Below are positions 9,105-18,087 of a stretch of DNA of 33,050 nt, in pieces. Position numbers and translations under genes: made by a program. The notes beneath the pieces were generated by a model, which had not been told where the DNA came from, searched no databases, and saw only the letters and a program-made list of their open reading frames with translations. The stretch is from the NCBI GenBank assembly GCA_001773955.1, contig MEYH01000092.1, positions 6,355 through 39,404 of the forward strand. Reading direction: 5' to 3'. Source of the DNA: Candidatus Sediminicultor quintus. Lineage in GTDB: Bacteria; Atribacterota; Phoenicimicrobiia; Phoenicimicrobiales; Phoenicimicrobiaceae. How positions within the stretch are numbered: the stretch's first letter is position 1; the number at the start of each line of letters is the position of its first letter.

Positions 9105-10364
9105 CTAAATTTGCCGTAAGGCTTCGGTTGGTTCAAGCTTGGCGGCCTTCCTCGCCGGGATAATACAGGCAATCGTGACCACAAACACCCCTAATACAAA
9201 GCAAAAAACAAGATTCTCCAAACTAAAGACGGTATAAAAAATTGGTTCAAACATTAAATCTGCGCTCATCCCCTCCATCGCTGCACTATAATCAAGGCCG
9301 ATAACAGAAACGACTTTGGTTAGTACTCCACCCAATACAGCTCCAATAGCACTACCAATTACGCCAATAATTGCCCCTTCCATGGTAAAGAGATATAATA
9401 TTTCTCGGCTGCTTAAACCCAGAGCACTCATCATCCCAATCTCACGGGTACGTTCATTGACAATCATAATCAGTGTATTCACCAATACAAAACAGGCTAA
9501 TAGAATGATAAAAATATAGACAAAGTTATATATTTTAGTAGCAATATCAAATAGCCCAATGAGTTCATAATCCTTATTCCAAACCTGCAAGATATATTTT
9601 CCGGATTCATCTTCCTGGGAAAATAACTCATTAAGTCCGGGTAAAATCGAAGCTGCTTTATATTGATTTGAAGTAATCAAAAGTAGTTCTGTTACCTCGC
9701 CAGGCATCTCCAAAATCCTCTGGGCTTGATCCAAAGGAAGATAAAAAATAGTATCATCCAGTATTTGTAATGCGCTTTGAAGTTTCCCGACAATCTGGAA
9801 AGTAGAACCTTTAAAAGAGCCAAAAGGAGTTGTATATAAAATGGTGACTTTATCTCCTACTTCACGGTCTATTTTTTCCAGCAGCCCGGCCCCTATAACG
9901 ACTTCCCTACTACCCGGCTCAACCATTCTTCCCTCGATTATTTTTTCATCTATCCTGGTAAAGGCTATTTCTTCAGCAGGGTCAATTCCCCAGCCCATCA
10001 TTCCTACTAATTCATCATCCCTACTGACCACAGCACCAAATTTAAGCCGCGGAATAACCTGTTTGACTCCTTCCACTGACTTTAACTTTTCAATCATCTC
10101 TGAGTAGCCTTTGCCATTAAACCCATCCAGAGAATAATTTAAAGACAAAAGACGTTCTTTTAGTTTATATTCCTCATCGATAATCCGTATGTGACCGGCT
10201 TTATAATGGATATGATTTTCAAAAGTAGATTCTATCATTCCGCTGATTAACCCCCGGGCAAAGACCACCGCAATAATAGCAACCGCAATAGCAATAGCAG
10301 AAATCGAGGTTCTAATCCTGGATCTCGATAGATTTTTCTTGGCTAAATTCCATAAAAATTTCAT
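9105..10364 (-). CDS. FtsX/LolC-E/MacB-like ABC transporter permease
   Basis: 419 aa; N-terminal NLSRSRIRTSISAIAIAVAII, large extracytoplasmic domain, then NERTREIGMMSALGLSSREILYLFTMEG and C-terminal TM segments. Confidence 0.88.
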   Translation of the reverse strand: MKFLWNLAKKNLSRSRIRTSISAIAIAVAIIAVVFARGLISGMIESTFENHIHYKAGHIRIIDEEYKLKERLLSLNYSLDGFNGKGYSEMIEKLKSVEGVKQVIPRLKFGAVVSRDDELVGMMGWGIDPAEEIAFTRIDEKIIEGRMVEPGSREVVIGAGLLEKIDREVGDKVTILYTTPFGSFKGSTFQIVGKLQSALQILDDTIFYLPLDQAQRILEMPGEVTELLLITSNQYKAASILPGLNELFSQEDESGKYILQVWNKDYELIGLFDIATKIYNFVYIFIILLACFVLVNTLIMIVNERTREIGMMSALGLSSREILYLFTMEGAIIGVIGSAIGAVLGGVLTKVVSVIGLDYSAAMEGMSADLMFEPIFYTVFSLENLVFCFVLGVFVVTIACIIPARKAAKLEPTEALRQI

Positions 10365-10387
10365 TTTTTACCTCCTTACCTGTGCGT

Positions 10388-10401
10388 GTCTGCACGCAGA
10401 C
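10388..10401. repeat. small palindrome GTCTGCACGCAGAC in the intergenic spacer
   Basis: GTCTG-CACG-CAGAC between two permease genes, in a locally GC-rich context (tgtgcgtgtctgcacgcagacggc). Confidence 0.5.
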
Positions 10402-10404
10402 GGC

Positions 10405-11643
10405 TTATCGATGGTAGATTGCTTTTACCGGATCTTTATGTGCTGCCCAATATGCCGGTAATATACTGGATAACAGTGCAACCATGATGCTTAAAATAAA
10501 TAAGAAACTGAAGGCAGGATAATTCCAGGTTCCATAAATTTTATCAATGGGAAGACCAAATTCAGATATATCTACACCCATGGCGCTGTAATCAACAAAA
10601 CCATATTTCGCCATTAAACCTACTCCGGTAAATCCAATCAAACATCCGGCTAATCCACCCAGGATACCTATGCCGGTTGCCTCTACCATAAAGACAAAAA
10701 CAATCTCCCACTCTCTCATTCCCAAAGCTTTCATCATACCGATTTCTGCCGTTCTCTCCAGTGCAGACAGGATAACATTATTAACAATTCCTATCATGCC
10801 AATAAGAAGAACGACTGACAGGATAGTCCCTGCTCCACCCTTCTTGGCAGTACTAAAAGCGATGACTGATTCAGCGGATTCTCTCCAGGAATACGCTTTC
10901 AAATCCAGGTCTTTATTTTTAAAACTGTCCATCAATACTTTAGCGATTTTATCCTCATCTCCGGAAGCGGTTTTCAAAGCAAGCAGACTAACCCCATCAC
11001 CTACGTTTAATCCCTGCTGGGCAATATCTAAAGGAACAAAAACAACCCCGTTATTAATCATCGGATTGGGCGCATTTAACAGACCTGAAATTTCCACATC
11101 GATGGTATTAAAGGTATCTTCTTTTGTCCTGACCAGAAGAGTAATATAATCATTAACTTTTAAATCCATCAACTCAGCTAATTTTACCCCTATGACTGCT
11201 TTTGATTCACCCGTGGAAAACATCGAACCTTCAATGATATAATTTTGAGTAGCAAAAACTTCATTGTATTGTTCGGAAGAGATGCCCAAACCCAGGACCG
11301 ATACTTCATCAATCCCATTATTAAGGTTAGCCTTAAATCTTAGCTCAGGAGATACTCCCAATACGCCATCCAGGTTTTTTATACTGTCTACTATATCCTG
11401 GTTTATATAAATTAAATTTTCTAAAGGCAGCTTTTCTCTGTCTTTCCAGTATTCAGGATGAACTACCTGAATATTCCCGGTATCGTAATTCTTTATATTG
11501 CTAAAAGACATTTCTTCTATACCACCCATAACAGAATCCATGAATAAATAACCGAAAAATGCAAAGGCAATCACCAGAATCGTAATGACATTTCTCCTTT
11601 TTTGACGGGTTAAATTTTTCAAACCGAGTTTGAAACTAAACAC
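10405..11643 (-). CDS. FtsX/LolE-like ABC transporter permease (paralog 1)
   Basis: 412 aa; NLTRQKRRNVITILVIAFAF, ERTAEIGMMKALGMREWEIVFVFMVE. Confidence 0.88.
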   Translation of the reverse strand: MFSFKLGLKNLTRQKRRNVITILVIAFAFFGYLFMDSVMGGIEEMSFSNIKNYDTGNIQVVHPEYWKDREKLPLENLIYINQDIVDSIKNLDGVLGVSPELRFKANLNNGIDEVSVLGLGISSEQYNEVFATQNYIIEGSMFSTGESKAVIGVKLAELMDLKVNDYITLLVRTKEDTFNTIDVEISGLLNAPNPMINNGVVFVPLDIAQQGLNVGDGVSLLALKTASGDEDKIAKVLMDSFKNKDLDLKAYSWRESAESVIAFSTAKKGGAGTILSVVLLIGMIGIVNNVILSALERTAEIGMMKALGMREWEIVFVFMVEATGIGILGGLAGCLIGFTGVGLMAKYGFVDYSAMGVDISEFGLPIDKIYGTWNYPAFSFLFILSIMVALLSSILPAYWAAHKDPVKAIYHR

Positions 11644-11646
11644 CTT

Positions 11647-12336
11647 TTACCCCCTCCTTTCATCAGCAGAAATCATACCATCCTTAAGATTAATATATCT
11701 ATGAGCATATTCCATTACCATCGGGTCGTGGGTAGAAAAGATAAAAGTAGTGCCTAATTCTTTATTCATCTTCACCATTATTTTTACTACATCGGCAGCA
11801 TTTTTAGAATCCAGATTAGCAGTTGGTTCATCTGCTAAAACAAGCTTGGGTTCCTTGACTAAAGCACGGGCAATGGCTACCCTCTGGCTCTCTCCGCCGG
11901 AAAGTTCATTGGGCCTTCGATTCTCCAATCCCTTAAGCCCCACTTCTTCTAATATTTTTAATACTCTTTCTTTTACTTTCAATTCTGAAGTATGGTCAAT
12001 CAGTCGGATAGCAAATTCTACATTTTCATAAGCAGTTAATACCGGAATCAAATTATAACTTTGGAAGACAAATCCGATATTGAATCTTCTGGTCATGGCA
12101 AGGGCTTTCCTGGAAAGATCGCTTACCTTATTTCCGTTTAAACGAATTTCCCCCTCTGTAGGTGTGTCTAAACAACCTATCATGTTTAGAAGCGTGGTTT
12201 TTCCTGAACCGGACGGACCGAAAATGGTTGAAAATTCACCTTGTTCTACTATTAAGTCTACCCCTCGCAAAGCAGGTACTTTTATTTTCCCCTGTTGATA
12301 AATTTTTTTGACTCCTTTTAGTTCGAGTAAAGACAT
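11647..12336 (-). CDS. LolD/MacB-type ABC transporter ATP-binding protein
   Basis: 229 aa; Walker A GPSGSGKTT, signature LSGGESQRVAIARAL, Walker B LVLADEPTANLD. Confidence 0.93.
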   Translation of the reverse strand: MSLLELKGVKKIYQQGKIKVPALRGVDLIVEQGEFSTIFGPSGSGKTTLLNMIGCLDTPTEGEIRLNGNKVSDLSRKALAMTRRFNIGFVFQSYNLIPVLTAYENVEFAIRLIDHTSELKVKERVLKILEEVGLKGLENRRPNELSGGESQRVAIARALVKEPKLVLADEPTANLDSKNAADVVKIMVKMNKELGTTFIFSTHDPMVMEYAHRYINLKDGMISADERRG

Positions 12337-12463
12337 TTAATTTTCCTCCTTGACTAAATTCGAATGAATTAATGATTGTTTTTAATGTTTTGATTATTTA
12401 CCAAGTAAATATATTTAATTAATTCTTTTTGATTATTTTATACTATATTTCAATTTTTTTCAC

Positions 12464-13705
12464 CTATCGATGATAAAGTGCTTTTACCGGGTCTTTATGG
12501 GCTGCCCAGTAGGCAGGAGCTATACTGGAAAATAACGCAATAATTATTCCAAAAAAGAAGATGAAAATAAAAGAAGATAAATTCCAGACCCCATAAATTT
12601 TATCTAAAATCGGGATTCCATATAGAGACATATCTCCACCTATATAACTTAAGTCATATCCATATTTAACCATCCATCCTACTCCTGCAGCCCCTAATAA
12701 GCAACCGGCCAATCCGCCGATGATTCCTACACCGCATGCCTCTATCATAAATACCAGAACAATCTCCCATTCTCTCATCCCTAAAGCTTTCATCATACCA
12801 ATCTCTCTGGTCCTCTCCAGGGCAGACAGGATAACATTATTAATAATTCCTATCATACCGATCACTAAAATTACTGTTAAAACAACGGCGGTTTCAGCAT
12901 CTTGAGCAGCACTGTAAGCGATAACCGTCTCTGCAGATTCTCGCCAGGAGTAAGCTTTGATATTTATGTTTTTTTTCTGAAAATTTTGATTAATATCATC
13001 TATAATAGGGGTGATTTCTTTTTCCTTATTTGTTCTAATAGTAATCATGCTAACGCCATTTTCCACATTCAGTGCCTGCTGGGCAATATCCAAAGGAACA
13101 AAAACAATGCCATTATTAATCATTGGATGGGGGGTATTCACCAATCCCCCAATTTCTAAATCAATGGTATTAAAAGTCTCTTCTTTGGTCCTGATTAAAA
13201 GGGTAATATAATCACCGATTTTCAAATCCATCAATTCAGCCAATCCCTTCCCTATCACCGCTTTGGATTCTCCCGGAGAGAAAATTGAACCGGCAACCAG
13301 ATACTGCTGAGTGGTATAGACTTCATTGTATTTCTCCGGAAGGATACCCAAACCGATGACTGCTATTTCATCAATACCATTATTAAGATTTGCAATAAAT
13401 CGAAGTTCGGGAGATGTTGCCAATAAACCATCAATATTTTTTATGCTCTCTTCTATATCCTGATTTAAATAGATTAAGTTTTCCAGAGGCAGCTCTTCTC
13501 TTTCTTCCCAATATTGAGGATAGGCAACCTGTATATTTCCGGTCTCAAAATTTATTATATTGTTAAAGGACAATTGTTCCATACCGCCCATAACGGAATC
13601 TAAAAATAAATAAATAAAAAAAGCAAAAGCAATCACTAAAATGGTGATGCTATTCCTTCTTTTCTGGCGGGTTAAATTTTTCAAACCAAGTTTGATACTA
13701 AACAT
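12464..13705 (-). CDS. FtsX/LolE-like ABC transporter permease (paralog 2)
   Basis: 413 aa; closely similar along its length to the 10405-11643 product. Confidence 0.88.
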   Translation of the reverse strand: MFSIKLGLKNLTRQKRRNSITILVIAFAFFIYLFLDSVMGGMEQLSFNNIINFETGNIQVAYPQYWEEREELPLENLIYLNQDIEESIKNIDGLLATSPELRFIANLNNGIDEIAVIGLGILPEKYNEVYTTQQYLVAGSIFSPGESKAVIGKGLAELMDLKIGDYITLLIRTKEETFNTIDLEIGGLVNTPHPMINNGIVFVPLDIAQQALNVENGVSMITIRTNKEKEITPIIDDINQNFQKKNINIKAYSWRESAETVIAYSAAQDAETAVVLTVILVIGMIGIINNVILSALERTREIGMMKALGMREWEIVLVFMIEACGVGIIGGLAGCLLGAAGVGWMVKYGYDLSYIGGDMSLYGIPILDKIYGVWNLSSFIFIFFFGIIIALFSSIAPAYWAAHKDPVKALYHR

Positions 13706-13799
13706 CTTCTGCTCCTACAATTGCAGTAATATGTGTAATAGGTAATAAGTAGTAAACGGATACGATAAAAATTAAAAACCAGAAAGTAGAACTAAGAAA

Positions 13800-14324
13800 T
13801 TAATTAGTAGTAATAAGTTTCAGTTTACCAAATACTGCACTTGCTTTAATTTCTAAATATCCTTGATTAGTACTAATATCGCCTATTCTATAGTTTTGGG
13901 AACTAAATATCACGGATGATCTATCCGGTAATTCTAATTCACCAAAGGCAGAACTCGCCTTGATCAATGTTGGGACATCAGGATTAAGAATAACTTTTCC
14001 CTCTGCGAAGATGGTATTAACCTCTATTTTCTTTACCTCATTTTCTATTTTTACTTTTGATAGATCGACTATGCCCGAAGCGAATACAATATTATATTCA
14101 TCTTGAACCTCTGAAACCTTGATGACCCCTTCTCTAAAGACAATGTTTCTACTATCTTGAAAACTAAAACCGTTAAAAAGGATAAATACTCCGAACAAGA
14201 CAATAAGAATTCCTATGGTTAATTTAAATATATTGATATTGAAATTAAAAATACTATTCAGAAGTAAAATTATACCTACTGTTAAAAATATAATTCCCAT
14301 AAAAACTCCGCCAAATAATCTCAT
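13800..14324 (-). CDS. membrane protein with LiaF-like C-terminal domain
   Basis: 174 aa; two N-terminal TM segments, then a beta-repeat domain (VNTIFAEGKVILNPDVPTLIKASSAFGELELPDRSSV...IKASAVFGKLKLI). Confidence 0.65.
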   Translation of the reverse strand: MRLFGGVFMGIIFLTVGIILLLNSIFNFNINIFKLTIGILIVLFGVFILFNGFSFQDSRNIVFREGVIKVSEVQDEYNIVFASGIVDLSKVKIENEVKKIEVNTIFAEGKVILNPDVPTLIKASSAFGELELPDRSSVIFSSQNYRIGDISTNQGYLEIKASAVFGKLKLITTN

Positions 14325-14345
14325 TATTTATCTCCTTTAAATATT

Positions 14346-14867
14346 CTATTTATTTTGTAAAGCTGCAATGACAGCCGGAAGAAATGCCGGAAGGTCTTGA
14401 GGTGTTCTGGAAGTAATTAAATTATTATCTACTACGACTTCTTTATCCAGATAAATCGCTCCGGCATTGATTAGGTCATCCTTGATAGAGTTAAAACCTG
14501 CTGTTTTTTTGCCCTTCATAATATTCGCCGAGATAAGGACCCAGGGGCCATGGCAGATAGAAGCTACTACGCCGCCTTTTTCAAAAATTTCCCGAACCAG
14601 GTCAAGGATTTTCGGATAACGGCGCAATCGGTCAGGAGCATAACCTCCGGGGATTACGATTCCCTGAAAATCATCTGCCTTCGCCTCTGCTGCAGATAAA
14701 TCAGCACCAGCAGGATATCCATGTTTACTTTTGTAAACTTTGGCTTCCGGTCCAATGAGCTTTACTTCGGCACCTTCTTCTAATAATCTATAATATGGAT
14801 ACCACAATTCTAAATCTTCGTATAAATCTTCAACTAAAATGGCAATTTTCTTTCCTTTTAATTTCAT
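14346..14867 (-). CDS. DJ-1/PfpI family protein
   Basis: 173 aa; KIAILVEDLYEDLELWYPYYRLLEEGAEV, ASICHGPWVLISA nucleophile-elbow Cys, TSRTPQDLPAF. Confidence 0.92.
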   Translation of the reverse strand: MKLKGKKIAILVEDLYEDLELWYPYYRLLEEGAEVKLIGPEAKVYKSKHGYPAGADLSAAEAKADDFQGIVIPGGYAPDRLRRYPKILDLVREIFEKGGVVASICHGPWVLISANIMKGKKTAGFNSIKDDLINAGAIYLDKEVVVDNNLITSRTPQDLPAFLPAVIAALQNK

Positions 14868-15087
14868 GCAAATATCCTCCTTCTAAAATTATTTTCTAAT
14901 AATTTACCCATGGATTTTTATGTTCACCAATTAGATAGAAAAAATACTTCTACTCAATTCAATAAATTCTTCAAATTTTTTATAAATCTTTTTTCGTGCT
15001 TATCTAAAATAATATATTAATATTATGATAATAGTCAAGGGATAGAAGGGAAGTGATTTTCGATTCGTAGCAGGTTTACCGTTTTCT

Positions 15088-15867
15088 TTAAACAATATAT
15101 AACTTAACACCAATATTTTTAATAATTTCTTCACACTCTTTGGAAATTCCTGAATCAGTGATAACAATATCAAAATCGGTAAGGTCGGCAAAGTACGAAA
15201 TCTTTATTTTCCCAAATTTTGAAGAATCTACTAATAATATTTTAGTATCCGAAGATTCAATAACTGCTTTCTTGGTTTCCTTCTCGTAATCAGTTGCACA
15301 GGTAACTCCTAATTTTTCAGAAACGCCGGCAGCTGAAATAAAGGCTTTATTGGCTCTTATCTTCTTTATCATATCAATCCCCTCTGGTCTCTCAAACATG
15401 AGAGTATCATCATGAAAATAACCTCCGGGGAATATTAGTTTCCAATGCTTATTTTCATAAACATTAAACAAAATATTTAGAGTATAACATATAACAGTTA
15501 GGGGCATATTTTCCGGAATAAATTTAGGTAGATTTTCGGTAGTAGAACCGGTATCTATAATAATCACATCATTAGGACTGACTAAAGAAGCTGCTTTTCG
15601 AGAAATCTTAATCTTCTCTTCTAACATCAAGGATTCGGCAGTTTGAATTAAATACTTTTCTTTATCTGTATCAATCGGGGGATTCCTCTTTAAAACAGCT
15701 CCTCCAGGAATAAGGGTAACAATATTCTCATTTGAGAGTCCCCCAAGATCTCTTCTGATAGTCATCTCTGAAACTTTTAGTCTTTTTGATAATTCTTTAA
15801 TATTAACAAAACCATTATTAGATAAATTATTTATTATAAAATCAGCTCGATAATTGCTTCTCGCCAT
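15088..15867 (-). CDS. DeoR/GlpR-family transcriptional regulator
   Basis: 259 aa; VNIKELSKRLKVSEMTIRRDLGGL helix-turn-helix; sensor domain DVIIIDTGSTTENL, DSSKFGKI. Confidence 0.92.
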   Translation of the reverse strand: MARSNYRADFIINNLSNNGFVNIKELSKRLKVSEMTIRRDLGGLSNENIVTLIPGGAVLKRNPPIDTDKEKYLIQTAESLMLEEKIKISRKAASLVSPNDVIIIDTGSTTENLPKFIPENMPLTVICYTLNILFNVYENKHWKLIFPGGYFHDDTLMFERPEGIDMIKKIRANKAFISAAGVSEKLGVTCATDYEKETKKAVIESSDTKILLVDSSKFGKIKISYFADLTDFDIVITDSGISKECEEIIKNIGVKLYIV

Positions 15868-16148
15868 AATTTGCCTTTTATTTATATAATTAAAATTACT
15901 TATTTTCTATTTTTTAAAGCTAAAATATATCCCTATTTTTTTCATATAAATTGAGATAATTCTTATAAATTGTATTATAACATATTGGGAGGAAAGATAT
16001 GTAAATTATTTTTCTTAAAGAAGTCATATTGGTTATAACTTCAGTAAACGAGTTGTATATTAGTGATCTATAAGCAGTACAAATCGTTGAATTAATAATC
16101 CCACACTTGCCTGTATAGTATTATATATTAAGAGGAAATCAATAAATC

Positions 16149-17105
16149 CTATTTAATGATCTTTACCCTTCTCCTATCTATCGTGGATACGCCCATAACT
16201 ATAGCAATTAAGCCGAAAATTACCATCTGAATACTGCGACCGAATCCAAGCATTAGCAATCCAGCTTGAATCCAGGTAATGATAATCACCCCAAGCAAGG
16301 TTCTTTGGGGACCTCCAACGCCTCCCGTGAGTGCTGTGCCACCCGCGACCACGCTCGCAAAAAGGGGTATCATCATATCTGCGCCCATCTCTATAGAACC
16401 TCCCCCAAACTGTGCCATGTATAAAATTCCTGCCAGCCCGGCAAAAAATCCACTGAGCATGAAAACGTAAATTCTATTAGTTTCCACGTTGATTCCCGAA
16501 AGCATAGCACCTATCGGGTTTCCTCCAATCGCATAAATACGCCTTCCAAATGGTGTCCATATAGCGATGAAAGTGCATAATATCCAGACACCTATTGCCC
16601 AATAGAATATCGATGGTATACCCGTTATAAAGGTTACTGAAAGAGCCCTGAAGGCCCTGTTACTCATGATGTGAAGGAAGCCTTTCGAGAGATACAGAGC
16701 TATTCCCTCAACCACAACTGAAACACCGAGTGTTGCCATGAAAGAAGGAACTTTTAATTTTGCAAATAATAGTCCGTTAATAAAACCGAACCCTATACAT
16801 ATCGATAAAGCTAATGGAATTACCCAAAGACCGAGCTTGTCGATATATAAAACACATATTAGCGCGGCAAGCTTCAGCAAGCTTAACACTGAGAAATCAA
16901 AAGATCCCATCATGATAACGAAAGTCAATCCGCAGGCAGCGATTAGGAAGTATGACATTGCATAGACCAAAGTTATAATCCCCTGATATCTGAGGAATAC
17001 AGGGTTTATCAGTTGGAATACACCTATAATCACTATCGCAGCAACTATTGGACCGATAGTATTCATATTTTTTCGAAACCATTCTGGAAGCGGTTTGACT
17101 ATCAT
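16149..17105 (-). CDS. sugar ABC transporter permease (RbsC/BPD_transp_2)
   Basis: 318 aa; many TM segments, WTPFGRRIYAIGGNPIGAMLSGINVETNRIYVFMLSG. Confidence 0.9.
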   Translation of the reverse strand: MIVKPLPEWFRKNMNTIGPIVAAIVIIGVFQLINPVFLRYQGIITLVYAMSYFLIAACGLTFVIMMGSFDFSVLSLLKLAALICVLYIDKLGLWVIPLALSICIGFGFINGLLFAKLKVPSFMATLGVSVVVEGIALYLSKGFLHIMSNRAFRALSVTFITGIPSIFYWAIGVWILCTFIAIWTPFGRRIYAIGGNPIGAMLSGINVETNRIYVFMLSGFFAGLAGILYMAQFGGGSIEMGADMMIPLFASVVAGGTALTGGVGGPQRTLLGVIIITWIQAGLLMLGFGRSIQMVIFGLIAIVMGVSTIDRRRVKIIK

Positions 17106-17118
17106 CTTTTTACCCCTT

Positions 17119-18087
17119 TCATGTAATCATTACTCCCTTTGACCCCCTGGAACTTGCTACAATAGATGCAATTAACAGTAGCCCGGTAATGAGTTGTATC
17201 ATTGTGGGATCTATAAATGAAAGGGTCAATCCGCGAAAAAGCACAGTAAAGGTCAACGCACCGAGTATCGTTTTTTGGGGGCCACCGCTTCCGCCTGTAA
17301 GCGGCGTTCCACCCAAGACTATTGCCACAAGCGGCCAAACCATGGTGTTTAGATTCAGCACAACTGGCACCGAACCGCCTTGATTTTGGAAATAGATTAC
17401 CGATCCTATACCCGTAAATAGCCCGCTTATCGTAAAAGCCAGGATCTTGTACTTATCGACATTTATTCCGGCCAATCGAGCTCCTTCTTCATTTGACCCA
17501 ATAGCGTATAGATATATGCCTATCTTAGTGTATTTCATAATGAATACCGCAGCGATTATTATTGGGATAGTCCATAGAAAAGCCGTGGGAATGTAAGGTA
17601 TCAACCGCATAGTTATAAACTCGTATCCGCGAACCGATCTGGAGATTCCCCCTGAGATTGTACCGGTTAATCCAGAGTATATTACTAACACACTTAAAGT
17701 TAGTATGAAAGAGGGTATTTTCGCTTTGACTTGTATGACGCCAACAATGAACCCTGTCGCTAATCCCAATAGTGGGATGACGAGAATTGAGAACATCCCT
17801 AATGTTGGCATGAGAAGCCACACCAGGATGCCTCCCAGCATCCAAATTCCAACATAAGATAAGTCTAATGAACCGGTCACCACCACAATTGAGGGACCAA
17901 GTGCAAATAACATGAGAGACACAAACTGCCTTAGAATTGTTGATAAATTTAGGGGAGTTAGAAATTTTTCCGGGTATAAACTTGAGAATATCACGATCAG
18001 AGCAAATAAGAATAGAGTAACGGGGTAAATCTTTATCGTTTGAATTATGATTGAAGGTATCAGCTTCTTTTTGTTTGGGATCTTCAC
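17119..18087 (-). CDS. sugar ABC transporter permease (RbsC/BPD_transp_2)
   Basis: 322 aa; TKIGIYLYAIGSNEEGARLAGINVDKYKILAFTISGLF; overlaps the ATPase gene stop by 4 nt (ATGA). Confidence 0.9.
   Translation of the reverse strand: MKIPNKKKLIPSIIIQTIKIYPVTLFLFALIVIFSSLYPEKFLTPLNLSTILRQFVSLMLFALGPSIVVVTGSLDLSYVGIWMLGGILVWLLMPTLGMFSILVIPLLGLATGFIVGVIQVKAKIPSFILTLSVLVIYSGLTGTISGGISRSVRGYEFITMRLIPYIPTAFLWTIPIIIAAVFIMKYTKIGIYLYAIGSNEEGARLAGINVDKYKILAFTISGLFTGIGSVIYFQNQGGSVPVVLNLNTMVWPLVAIVLGGTPLTGGSGGPQKTILGALTFTVLFRGLTLSFIDPTMIQLITGLLLIASIVASSRGSKGVMIT

Noticed and set aside
12395-12411. TATTTAC-CAA-GTAAATA palindrome in the gap upstream of the ABC ATPase
   Set aside because: Only 7 bp in a very AT-rich spacer; plausible by chance and not repeated at other genes.
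15970-16045. Related TATAACATATTGG and CATATTGGTTATAAC segments in the DeoR-permease gap
   Set aside because: Could be regulator half-sites, but similarity is short and AT-biased and there is no second location to compare.
17102-17338. 78-aa minus-strand ORF
   Set aside because: Frame-shadow of the permease gene at 17119-18087.
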